From contig CAWIJK010000004.1 in the NCBI GenBank assembly GCA_963836375.1, positions 310,001 through 374,000 of the forward strand: DNA of 64,000 bases, given 5' to 3'. Numbering within the stretch: the first letter of the stretch is position 1; every line of letters begins with the position of its first letter. The notes under the pieces were generated by a model that made no database searches, was not told the DNA's origin, and saw only the letters and a program-made list of their open reading frames with translations. The DNA is from CAWIJK01 sp963836375. Its GTDB lineage: Bacteria > Actinomycetota > Acidimicrobiia > Acidimicrobiales > RAAP-2. Shown one piece after another: positions 16,881 through 24,092 of this stretch. The translations under genes and the position numbers were made by a program.

Positions 16881-17642
16881 ATGACATCTTCAGTAGGTGC
16901 AAAGCCGGCATCAGAGCCGGAGCATGGTGCGTCACGATCGGAGAAGAAGGTGGCGATCGTCACCGGGGCGTCGCAAGGGATCGGTGCCGGTATCGCCGCC
17001 GCCTTCAGCTCGACGGGTTATGCGGTGGTGGGAACGGCGCTTTCCGTCGAGCCGTCCGTAACACCGAACGTTCTGATGATACCGGGGGATATCGCGCAAG
17101 CCGAGACCGCCGAGCTCGTAGTCAAGCAAGGGCTCGATCGGTTCGGCCGGATCGACACGCTGATCAACAACGCTGGGATCTACATCGGGAAGCCGTTCAC
17201 CGATTACACCGTCGACGATTACGTAGCGATCACGTCGGTCAATCTCACCGGGTTCTTCCATATGACCCAGCGGGCCATCGCGCAGATGGTCGCCCAGGGT
17301 GGAGGCCACGTCGTCAATGTGAGCACCAGTCTCGTGGAGCATGCTGACGCAAGGGAACCGTCGGCCCTCGCCTCCCTGACCAAGGGCGGGCTCGAGGCGG
17401 TGACCCGCTCTCTGGCCACGGAGTACGCCGGACGGGGCGTCCGTGTCAACGCGGTGGCGCTCGGCATCATAGAGACCCCACTTCACGACCCGGCTTCGTA
17501 TCGTGAGCTGGCTAAACGCCATCCCCTGGGACGCGTGGGCGAGGTCAGCGACGTAGTCGACGGCGTTCTCTACCTCGAACGCGCCACGTTCGTCACCGGT
17601 GCGACCCTCCGTATCGATGGGGGCCGGGCAGCCGGAGGCTAA
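16881..17642 (+). CDS. SDR family protein with a non-canonical active site
   Basis: 253 residues, ATG 16881 with GGGAGAG upstream. The Rossmann motif is VTGASQGIGAGIAA (27-40), then LINNAGIYIGKPF and the catalytic-region Ser in VVNVSTS. The canonical Tyr-x-x-x-Lys is changed: the sequence reads SALASLTKGGLEAVTRSLA, so Lys168 is kept but Ala164 replaces Tyr. The C-terminus VRVNAVALGIIETPLH and FVTGATLRIDGG is normal. NAD(P) binding is likely, but classical hydride transfer with a Tyr acid/base is not. It may be a variant subfamily using another residue or a binding protein. Neighbours give no pathway. Confidence 0.85.
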   Translation: MTSSVGAKPASEPEHGASRSEKKVAIVTGASQGIGAGIAAAFSSTGYAVVGTALSVEPSVTPNVLMIPGDIAQAETAELVVKQGLDRFGRIDTLINNAGIYIGKPFTDYTVDDYVAITSVNLTGFFHMTQRAIAQMVAQGGGHVVNVSTSLVEHADAREPSALASLTKGGLEAVTRSLATEYAGRGVRVNAVALGIIETPLHDPASYRELAKRHPLGRVGEVSDVVDGVLYLERATFVTGATLRIDGGRAAGG

Positions 17643-18182
17643 CCAAGCCCGTGGACAGCCAACATCGGCCTACAGAAGTGCGCGATTGGACTTCGGGCGC
17701 GCGACCGCCCTATGGACATCTCGTGTTCGGTGGCGCAGTCTTGGGGGGGTGGCCACGCCGGCCCGAGCTGGCAAGAATATTAGCGTCAAAGACGTGGTGG
17801 TCGTATATGCCGAACGGAGTGCCCGGGGTGCCCAGATTCTTGACGCAGCCGAAGCAGCATCAGTGCGAGATTCGTTGCTCCAACCGGCATCCCGACGGGT
17901 CTCTGATCGAGGCAGGACAAGCCGGCGGCCCAAGGGGGGACGGGTCATTTTTGTTGCAGTCTCCACCGAATTCACGAACACCCCACTCGTCGATGCGTCG
18001 CCGTCTGCACGCCCTCCGATCCCGCAGCCCCCGGAACAGACGAGCGCCGTCGCCGATCGACTCTTTGACCAAGCAATGGACGGTTTCCGAACCGGCGAGA
18101 TCCGCTCGCTGGTCGGAGGCTCAGTCCAACCGACATTGAGATCCCCCCAGGAAGGCACCTTCGAGCGAAAGGCAATCACCCC
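17643..18182. other. Intergenic region holding a VOC remnant
   Basis: Apart from the decayed VOC segment at 17776-17923, open frames here switch between unrelated-looking sequences. The leader of the peroxiredoxin-like gene at 18183 has only a weak AAAGG ribosome site. Confidence 0.35.
17776..17923 (+). pseudogene. Frameshifted C-terminal remnant of a VOC gene
   Basis: One frame reads NISVKDVVVVYAERSARGAQ and the next reads FLTQPKQHQCEIRCSNRHPD then GSLIEAGQA. Together they match the second half of the intact gene at 4635-5087 (NIRVADIQAVYAEWSARGAH, FLTPPKQHETEMRCYIRDPD, GYLIEVGQ). The join needs a frame change near 17836. The N-terminal half is not visible. Substitutions such as Y to S and V to A at conserved sites confirm decay rather than a reading error. 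Confidence 0.65.
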
Positions 18183-18785
18183 ATGCGATCCGACATCAAA
18201 CCAGGCGGCGTGTTCCCCGACTACTCGTTGCCGGATCACACCAACATCGTTCGTACACTGAGTGAGCTCCAAGGTGACGATCCGATGATCCTCACCCTGG
18301 CGCGTGGCAATTACTGTCCGAAGGAACACCAGCAGCATCTGGAACTCGCAGCGAACTATCCGAAAATCGCCGTCGCCTATACCCAGGTCGTCACCATTGC
18401 CACCGATGACCACCACACCCTCCAGGAGTTTCGGGGTTCAGTCGGCGCCCAATGGACCTTCCTCTCGGACCCAGCTCGGACGATCCAAAAGGACCTCGAC
18501 ATCCAGGAATACACCGACCCCGAGCACGATCCGATGATCCCCCACACGCTGGTGCTCAAGCCTGGACTCCTCATTCACAGCATCTACAACGGCTACTGGT
18601 TCTGGGGACGCCCGTCGTTCTACGACCTCTGGTCCGACTTGTGCGCTGCATCGAGCGAGACCCGCCCCGACTGGGACCTGAGCAAGCCGGGATTGCGCGA
18701 GGCCTGGGATGCAGGCGACTTCTCGAGCTTTCACGGTTGGAACAAACGGGCCGCCAAGTCAATGCCCACATCGTATGAGTCCTAG
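18183..18785 (+). CDS. Peroxiredoxin-like (AhpC/TSA) protein with intact cysteine
   Basis: 200 residues, ATG 18183. It is a close paralog of the protein at 6910-7524: same opening (MRSDIKPGGVFPDYSLPDHT), LSELQGDDPMILTLARGNYCPKEHQ split around Cys45, then FLSDPARTIQKDLDIQEYTD, HDPMIPHTLVLKPGL and NGYWFWGRP. Cys45 sits where the peroxidatic Cys belongs, although the usual PxxxTxxC pattern is replaced by RGNYCPKEH, as in thioredoxin-fold subfamilies with a CP motif. No second Cys is present, so it would be a 1-Cys type. Likely reduces peroxides or works as a thiol reductase. It precedes a nitronate monooxygenase by 59 bp. Confidence 0.8.
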   Translation: MRSDIKPGGVFPDYSLPDHTNIVRTLSELQGDDPMILTLARGNYCPKEHQQHLELAANYPKIAVAYTQVVTIATDDHHTLQEFRGSVGAQWTFLSDPARTIQKDLDIQEYTDPEHDPMIPHTLVLKPGLLIHSIYNGYWFWGRPSFYDLWSDLCAASSETRPDWDLSKPGLREAWDAGDFSSFHGWNKRAAKSMPTSYES

Positions 18786-18844
18786 AAGAATATGGATCTG
18801 TCCGTGGGTGGAGGACGGCCTGGATCGAAGGGTAGGGGGCAATA

Positions 18845-19795
18845 GTGCGAACTCCGGTCTGCGAACTGCTCGGCATTGAACAGCCGATTGTCTTGGCGGC
18901 GATGGTGGCGGTGCCCGAACTGGCGGCAGCGGTCTCTAATGCCGGTGGGCTCGGCATGGTGACGCTGACGTGGTCCGATCCGGCAGGAGACGTGGTTCGC
19001 GAGATGGCGGCGCTCACCAATCGTCCCTTCGGCGGAAACCTGGTTCTCACCTCCGATCAGCACCGTCGCCTCGATGAAGCCCTCGAGGCCGGTTTGAGGG
19101 TCGTGTCATTGTTCCTGGGAGATCCCGCTGGCTACATCGAGCCGGTCCACGATGCGGGCGGACTCGTTCTGTATACGGTCGGAAGCGCCGAAGAGGCGCG
19201 GCGGGCGGTCGCCAGCGGAGTTGATGTCATCGTGGCGCAGGGTTGGGAGGCTGGGGGGCACGTGGGTAGTCAGATTGCGACGCTACCCTTGGTGCCAGCC
19301 GTCGTGGACGCGGTGGCGCCGGTGCCAGTGATCGCGGCCGGTGGGATCGGGGACGCTCGCGGCGTGGCCGCCGTCCTCGCCCTGGGCGCTCAGGCGGCGT
19401 GGGTGGGGACCCAGTTCCTGCTGGCCCAGGAGATGCCCATCCACCGGGAGTACCGCACTCGCTTGATCGAGGCAGTCGAGACCGACGCCGAGTGGTATCC
19501 CGATCTCTACGACGTCGACTGGCCGGACTCACCCCACCGCGCGCTTCACAACTCGACGGCCGAGATGTGGGAGGCCGCGGGCCGACCTCCCTTGGAGAGC
19601 CGGCCTGGAGTCGGCGATGTCATTGCGCACTTCGGTTCGGGCGAAGCAATCGTGCGCTACGAGCCGGCTCCGCCGATGGTGGGGACCACCGGTGACATTG
19701 AAGCGCTCTCGATGTGGGCCGGGCAGAGCGTCGCGCTCGCCAGGCAGCCACGACCAGCGGCGGAGATCGTAGCTGAGCTGGTTTCCCGTCTGTGA
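18845..19795 (+). CDS. Nitronate monooxygenase (2-nitropropane dioxygenase family)
   Basis: 316 residues, GTG 18845 with AGGGGG upstream. FMN-dependent TIM barrel: the N-terminus CELLGIEQPIVLAAMVAVPE with LAAAVSNAGGLGM is standard. AQGWEAGGHVG carries the catalytic-region His, PVIAAGGIGDARGVAAVLA binds the FMN phosphate, and GAQAAWVGTQFLLA completes the site. The C-terminal third includes the variable substrate cap. It oxidises nitronates such as propionate-3-nitronate or is a related flavin oxygenase. Probably co-transcribed with the peroxiredoxin-like gene before it, which would suit removal of the peroxide or superoxide these enzymes can release. Confidence 0.88.
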   Translation: MRTPVCELLGIEQPIVLAAMVAVPELAAAVSNAGGLGMVTLTWSDPAGDVVREMAALTNRPFGGNLVLTSDQHRRLDEALEAGLRVVSLFLGDPAGYIEPVHDAGGLVLYTVGSAEEARRAVASGVDVIVAQGWEAGGHVGSQIATLPLVPAVVDAVAPVPVIAAGGIGDARGVAAVLALGAQAAWVGTQFLLAQEMPIHREYRTRLIEAVETDAEWYPDLYDVDWPDSPHRALHNSTAEMWEAAGRPPLESRPGVGDVIAHFGSGEAIVRYEPAPPMVGTTGDIEALSMWAGQSVALARQPRPAAEIVAELVSRL

Positions 19796-19907
19796 GCCGA
19801 GCCGGTGCCTCAGTCGCCGGAACTACTGACCCGCCGCGCATCGCTATGGCACCTATTTATGGAATCTCCTCCGAGAGCGCGCGCCTAAGGGGCGCTGGAC
19901 ACGTGGT

Positions 19908-20385
19908 CTAGCCGGGAAGGTCCTCAGGGCGCTTGGCCGCCAGGTGACCCGCGAGGAGCCCGGTTGACTGGCCCACCTCGATCAGGTAGCCGTCGGGATC
20001 GCGCATGTAACAGCGGATCTCTGAGCCGCGATCCATCGGGGCGTAGGAAGGTCGCGCCTTTGGCGAGCCAATCCTTGTAATTCGCTTCGATATCGGCAAC
20101 CGTGAGGATCAGAAAAATGGACGTCGTGGATCCCGGCTCGTAGTCGACGACGGTGACGCCAGGCTTGTCGGCGTTGGTGGTCCGCCCGGGTTCATGATGA
20201 TCCAGGTGTTGGCGAGCTTGACAATGCACGGGTTCTCAGCGAGAACCACGCTCCCGCCGAGCACCTCCGTGTAGAACTGACGGGACTTTGGCCACCCTGC
20301 GGACGGTGAGGAACATTGACAGCACGGGACCGTCGGTCGGTCTCTGCAGGTTGGAGGTGTCCACAGCGGGCGCGGGTGTGGTCAT
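19908..20385 (-). pseudogene. Multiply frameshifted VOC gene
   Basis: From an ATG at 20385 a VOC protein can be followed through several frame changes. The pieces, in order, are MTTPAPAVDTSNLQRP; SRQFYTEVLGGSVVLAENPC; IVKLANTWIIMNPG; DKPGVTVVDYEPG; FLILTVADIEANYKDWLAKG; APMDRGSEIRCYMRDPDGYL; and IEVGQSTGLLAGHLA with a TAG at 19908-19910. Each matches the corresponding part of the gene at 4635-5087. At least three indels are needed, so it is a real pseudogene rather than a single read error. Confidence 0.75.
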
Positions 20386-20638
20386 GACCGGATTATGCCT
20401 TCTCCTCTGGTCGTCTGCGTTGGCCTGCCATTTCGTTCCGTGAGATTGCCGAAGTTGGACCAGATGGGATCACTTCGTTCGACTATTCGATGTCACCTGA
20501 ATGTCCGGGCCGAACCAACGAATCGCCTTCGGAAAAATCCGAGAGGACGGCAACCCGATCAGAGTGGGACCTGGCCGGGGCACCCACCCGCACGCTGGCA
20601 AGTTCTGTACCCGCAGTGGCGGTCCGTGACTCGGGACA

Positions 20639-20992
20639 TCAATCTTCGGCGTCCTTCCCCATGACCGTGATCGTGGCAGTGATCAAGAGCGACGTCCCGT
20701 CGTCAAAGATCAATTCGAGTTGTTCCGCCGGTTCGGTTCGTACATGAACCTCAATCCCTTCAGGAAGGTCGGCCAGGTTGTACGAGACCGTCCCGACTTC
20801 GTACCAATCCCGAGGGTCAGGAGGGTCTCTCGGATCTTCCGCGACCCCAGGATTCGTTGTGTGCGGACTCCTGAGTAGTCCCGTGTTAATGAGGGGAGTA
20901 GCTGTGGAGTCGACGAAACGCGTCTCGACGTGCACGTTTCGACCACTTCGTTCGGAGAGCCATTGGCGAGCCTGGTCTTTTGAGTTCATCAC
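20639..20992 (-). CDS. Hypothetical protein
   Basis: 117 residues if GTG 20992 is used; the next codon is ATG (20989). GGAAGGCAGG lies just upstream. The protein is acidic, with no membrane segment and no cysteine. Its second half, VSYNLADLPEGIEVHVRTEP and then LELIFDDGTSLLITATITVM, reads as a beta-sandwich. A DPRDPPDPRDW linker separates it from the N-terminal part. I do not recognise a family. Codon use and the ribosome site support a real gene. Confidence 0.55.
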   Translation of the reverse strand: MMNSKDQARQWLSERSGRNVHVETRFVDSTATPLINTGLLRSPHTTNPGVAEDPRDPPDPRDWYEVGTVSYNLADLPEGIEVHVRTEPAEQLELIFDDGTSLLITATITVMGKDAED

Positions 20993-21484
20993 GCCTGCCT
21001 TCCATTTTTAGTTCTCATCATCCCTCTGTCCCTCAGATAATGCATCTCCGAACCGGCTCGCGGGACACTCCGGATATTTCGGCCACTGCGGTACGACCAA
21101 TCTGCCCGAATCGCTGACCGACGGTCATCCGCCGAACCGGCAACGTCGGTCGGGGATGCATTCCCTTTAGCTGTTGCCCGGGGCCAGCTTTGGAAAGAAA
21201 TGCCAGGAGACCTGCCTCAGGAATCTGCCGAGCAGTTCAGGAGTGAACGCCGCATCTTGACCCTTGAGTTCCGCCGGGAGTGGCACCCCCATCTTCTTCG
21301 CGGCGTCAATCGAACCGGGCCCAATGGCCTTTCCGAGTGTGCTCAATGCATGACCAGCCGACTGAATGTCAAGAGTCCGTTCAGGAACTAGCTGTGCCGC
21401 GACCCTGACCCAACTCTCTGGGGGTGGCGTGGGATTTCAAGTGCGAACACGTGGTCGAAGGTTCGTGCCGAGGCATCCCGTTGC
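20993..21484. other. Intergenic region with a coding remnant
   Basis: Contains the start-less 89-codon frame at 21167-21436 on the minus strand. Nothing else recognisable. Confidence 0.35.
21167..21436 (-). pseudogene. Probable C-terminal fragment of an unknown gene
   Basis: An 89-codon open frame with no usable start ends at the TAA (21167-21169). It reads like real protein, for example TLDIQSAGHALSTLGKAIGP, AAKKMGVPLPAELKGQDAAF and TPELLGRFLRQVSWHFFPKL. It begins at an in-frame stop just downstream of the cupin gene. Most likely the end of a longer gene whose front part was deleted or frameshifted. Family not recognised. Confidence 0.4.
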
Positions 21485-21997
21485 TCAGCTCGCGGCGGTC
21501 AGGATGCTGTCGCTGTCTTCGGCGCTCAGAGGGGGCCCGATCGGCCTGAGGTCGTACGAGGAGGCGATTCTCGCCAGTTCGTCCATCGGCGGGAACGCCG
21601 GTTGACTCGGAACGACGCGCACCGTGGCCGGAACGCTCAGGTCGCGAACAAGGTCTCGAAAGCTGGAGTTGTCGTGCACGAGCAGGATCCGTGCCTCGCG
21701 GTCACCAACCACCCGGAACGTGTGCGGCACGCTGCGGGGCATGGAAACCCAGTGACCGGGTCCGACGACGAGCTCGTCGTCACCACAGCGCACGACCATC
21801 TCGCCATCGAGGATGTACCAGGTGTCGTCAAGGTCGTCGTGCACGTGCAGCGGGGGCGCAGAGCCGACCGGCAAGGTCATTTCAAGTACGACGGTGTCCA
21901 TGCCCGGTGAGCAGCGGTGCTCAACGACCAAGGTGTCGAGGAACCACCACGCCTCCGCTTGTTCGTTTTCGGGGGAGTCAACAACTGCTTTCGTCAC
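21485..21997 (-). CDS. Cupin domain protein
   Basis: 170 residues from GTG 21997, chosen because AGGAGG is 8 nt upstream; a GTG at 22006 would overlap that site. One cupin barrel: motif 1 PLHVHDDLDDTWYILDGE carries the two metal His, with Asp where many cupins have Glu, and motif 2 ends PRSVPHTF with the third His. A helical C-terminal tail of about 50 residues follows (PPMDELARIASSYDLRPIG). Small-molecule dioxygenase, isomerase or sensor roles are all possible. It is transcribed divergently from a MarR regulator, which probably controls it. Confidence 0.82.
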   Translation of the reverse strand: MTKAVVDSPENEQAEAWWFLDTLVVEHRCSPGMDTVVLEMTLPVGSAPPLHVHDDLDDTWYILDGEMVVRCGDDELVVGPGHWVSMPRSVPHTFRVVGDREARILLVHDNSSFRDLVRDLSVPATVRVVPSQPAFPPMDELARIASSYDLRPIGPPLSAEDSDSILTAAS

Positions 21998-22118
21998 TTC
22001 GGCCACCTCCTGGTAAAAGCTTGTACCGGATCAAGGCTGGCGGCTCGGGAACCGACGCTTCAGTTCCGATCCGAGCAGCCAGGCCCAGCTTGGGCAGGGA
22101 TCCGTCCCGGTCCATGTA

Positions 22119-22143
22119 GTACGGACCCCGTACGACGATCGTA
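22119..22143. promoter_or_regulatory. Paired palindromes, candidate MarR operator
   Basis: Two inverted repeats sit between the divergent cupin and MarR genes: GTACGG-ACC-CCGTAC (22119-22133) and TACGA-CGA-TCGTA (22131-22143). The second runs into the MarR start region. Auto-repression and control of the cupin gene is the usual arrangement for MarR proteins. Confidence 0.5.
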
Positions 22144-22640
22144 TGGTACCCTTACGACTAATGTCAAGCGATTCCTTCCCAGGGGACCAACCCGGTGGCG
22201 AGCCACTCCGGTACGTGGGCGCCACGATGCGGGTCGTCTGGCAGTGGGTCCGTGATCACATCTATGCCGGCGTCGTTGCGGCGGGATACGACGATCTGAA
22301 CGCCGCACATGTTGGGCTCTGGCGCTATCCCGGCCTTGACGGACTCCGTCCAAGCCAGCTTGCAAACCAGGCGGGGATCACGAAGCAGTCGGTCAACGAC
22401 CTGCTTGGGCACCTCGAACGATACGGGTACCTGGAACGCGTGCCCGATTCGGCCGACGGAAGGGCTCGCGTGATCCGACTCACTCCCAAGGGACGGCGGC
22501 TCCAGCAGACGATCCATGCCGAGGCGCGGGCGGCCCAGCTGCGGATCGCAGAGATCCTGGGGCCGCGGCGCTTCGCCCAGCTGCACAGCTCCCTTGACCT
22601 GCTGACCGAGCAGTTAGCGGATCCACTGGCCGCCCCCTAA
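22143..22640 (+). CDS. MarR family transcriptional regulator
   Basis: 165 residues from ATG 22143; an ATG at 22161 (MSSDSFPGD) is an equally likely start. No ribosome site is visible for either, so the mRNA may be leaderless. The winged helix-turn-helix is clear: LWRYPGLDGLRPSQLANQAG, ITKQSVNDLLGHLERYGYLE (recognition helix) and VPDSADGRARVIRLTPKGRR (wing). Flanking helices would form the dimer. It is divergent from the cupin gene with palindromes between, so it likely represses itself and the cupin in response to a small phenolic-type ligand. Confidence 0.88.
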   Translation: MVPLRLMSSDSFPGDQPGGEPLRYVGATMRVVWQWVRDHIYAGVVAAGYDDLNAAHVGLWRYPGLDGLRPSQLANQAGITKQSVNDLLGHLERYGYLERVPDSADGRARVIRLTPKGRRLQQTIHAEARAAQLRIAEILGPRRFAQLHSSLDLLTEQLADPLAAP

Positions 22641-22949
22641 CACCGTCCGTTCGGGACCGCGAATGCGGAGAGCGCGGCGCCCAGGTTGTGGGGTTTTGCG
22701 TCGCTCGCTGTTCGAGGGTTTGAAAGCATGTACCCCCGCTGTGGCGACCCGGAACCAAACGTGGCACTGCACCAGGGATCTTGTTGGTGATTACTGCAAG
22801 AACGGAAGAGGTGGGATTCAGACCCACGAAATCTCGAACCACCGCGTCACCTAAGAAAAATGGTTCGAGAGTCGATGGTTTCTTCTCCGAGCGATCGGCG
22901 TCATTTTCTGTGCTCCACCAGGGGCAGCGTTGGAATAAGGACAACGGAG
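22641..22949. other. Non-coding stretch beside tRNA-Ala
   Basis: Contains the inverted repeat at 22832-22870 and a segment (about 22809-22830) that reads like the T-arm of a minus-strand tRNA, GTGGG-ATTCAGA-CCCAC, but no full cloverleaf. No protein gene is supported. Confidence 0.35.
22832..22870. repeat. 10-bp inverted repeat
   Basis: Perfect arms TCTCGAACCA (22832-22841) and TGGTTCGAGA (22861-22870), 19-nt loop with an A-run. It lies downstream of the MarR gene and 80 bp from the tRNA 3' end. It could be a terminator stem without a T-tract or a recombination-site remnant. Confidence 0.4.
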
Positions 22950-23022
22950 TGGAGGTGAGCGGACTCGAACCGCCGACTTCTACGTTGCGAACGTAGCGCT
23001 CTACCAGCTGAGCTACACCCCC
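22950..23022 (-). tRNA. tRNA-Ala (anticodon CGC)
   Basis: A full cloverleaf can be drawn on the minus strand. Acceptor GGGGGTG (from 23022) pairs with CACCTCC, including the G3-U70 wobble that defines alanine tRNAs. The D-arm is GCTC/GAGC, the anticodon arm CTACG-TTCGCAA-CGTAG with anticodon CGC, and the T-arm GGCGG-TTCGAGT-CCGCT. A73 is the discriminator. CCA is not encoded; CTCC follows. Confidence 0.95.
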
Positions 23023-23117
23023 AGGGACGTCCACGATACCGGTCGCCACACTCGACCGATGACCGGATCTCCCGGCCGGGCGGCGAGGCGCCGTCCGTGG
23101 GGCGCCGCCCGCGCAGA

Positions 23118-23882
23118 TCAGCGGGCGGCGGCCTCGCGGGACTCGTACTGCCAGTCGTCGGGGCCGTCGTCGGCGGCGTCGAACCCGGTCCCGGCCCCTT
23201 CGTCGTCCCAGGCACCGGGGTAGCCGGCCACCGCCCGCGCCCTCGGGTCGGCCCGGGCCTCGAGGGTCCGTCGAGCCCGGAGGTCCTGTTGGTGCTGGCT
23301 GGCCAACGCGGTGGCGTAGGCGGCCAGGGCCACGAAAGCGGCCAGGGCCACCGTGGCGACGAGGGTCACGATCCACAGGGCCCGGAGCGAGTGGATGAGC
23401 CCGAGCAGCCCGGTGCAGGCGATGGTGGCCAGCAGGCCGGTCAGGATGTCGCGGCGCCGCCGGCGGGCCTCGCGCTGGCGCAGCTCGGGGCCGGCCGGCC
23501 CCGAGCCGATCGCCACGTCGGGGCTGCCGATCGGTACCCGCTGGTAGTGGGCGCCCGAGCGCTCATCGACGCCCTCTGCGTCCTCGAGGGGGGCGTCGTC
23601 CCCGTCGACCGGCCGCAGGAGGACCAGGTTCGCCCGCCCGGGCATGCTCGAGACCGAGGGCAGGCCCGAGGCTCCGGGGGCCGCCCCGGTCGAGGACTGC
23701 GCGGTCTGGAGGCGGTAGGCCGGAGCCACGATCTTGGGGCCGGTCCGCTCCAGGAGGTGGAGGCTGTGGTGGAAGGAGTCGATCGACCCGGTGGACCGCT
23801 TCTCGCGGAGCTTGCCGATCATGCCGGGGGTGAGGACCACGATCCACAACACCACGAGGATCAGCAGAACCAAAATGGTCAC
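23118..23882 (-). CDS. Three-helix membrane protein, hypothetical
   Basis: 254 residues, GTG 23882. The first 20 residues (TILVLLILVVLWIVVLTPGM) are a membrane helix, followed by a basic region GKLREKRSTGSIDSFHHSLH and a soluble loop of about 100 residues. A pair of helices follows near 150-205 (ILTGLLATIACTGLLGLIHS; ALWIVTLVATVALAAFVALA) and an acidic C-terminal tail. The layout of one N-terminal helix, a loop and a helix pair resembles the actinobacterial membrane partner (GlpR type) of gephyrin-like cell-division proteins. That link is only a suggestion. Confidence 0.7.
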   Translation of the reverse strand: MTILVLLILVVLWIVVLTPGMIGKLREKRSTGSIDSFHHSLHLLERTGPKIVAPAYRLQTAQSSTGAAPGASGLPSVSSMPGRANLVLLRPVDGDDAPLEDAEGVDERSGAHYQRVPIGSPDVAIGSGPAGPELRQREARRRRRDILTGLLATIACTGLLGLIHSLRALWIVTLVATVALAAFVALAAYATALASQHQQDLRARRTLEARADPRARAVAGYPGAWDDEGAGTGFDAADDGPDDWQYESREAAAR

Positions 23883-24092
23883 ACCCCCACGACCTACCTT
23901 CCTTGATCGAAAGACCCTAACGAGGGGCCATTTCCAAGTGGTGGATGGTCGGGAGTTGCTCTACGCCGACACCGTCAGCGCTTCCCCCTGTGTCGTGTCA
24001 CTTGTACCCGCCGTGAGCGGCCGCTGCAAGCGATTTTCCAAGACCCAGGTCAGCGGAACGCCGGCGCCGGCCAACGGCCGGGTCCGGCCCCC

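Noticed and set aside
22781..22996. Short plus-strand protein ending GLEPPTSTLRT
   Set aside because: It is the antisense reading of the tRNA-Ala gene, a common false gene call.
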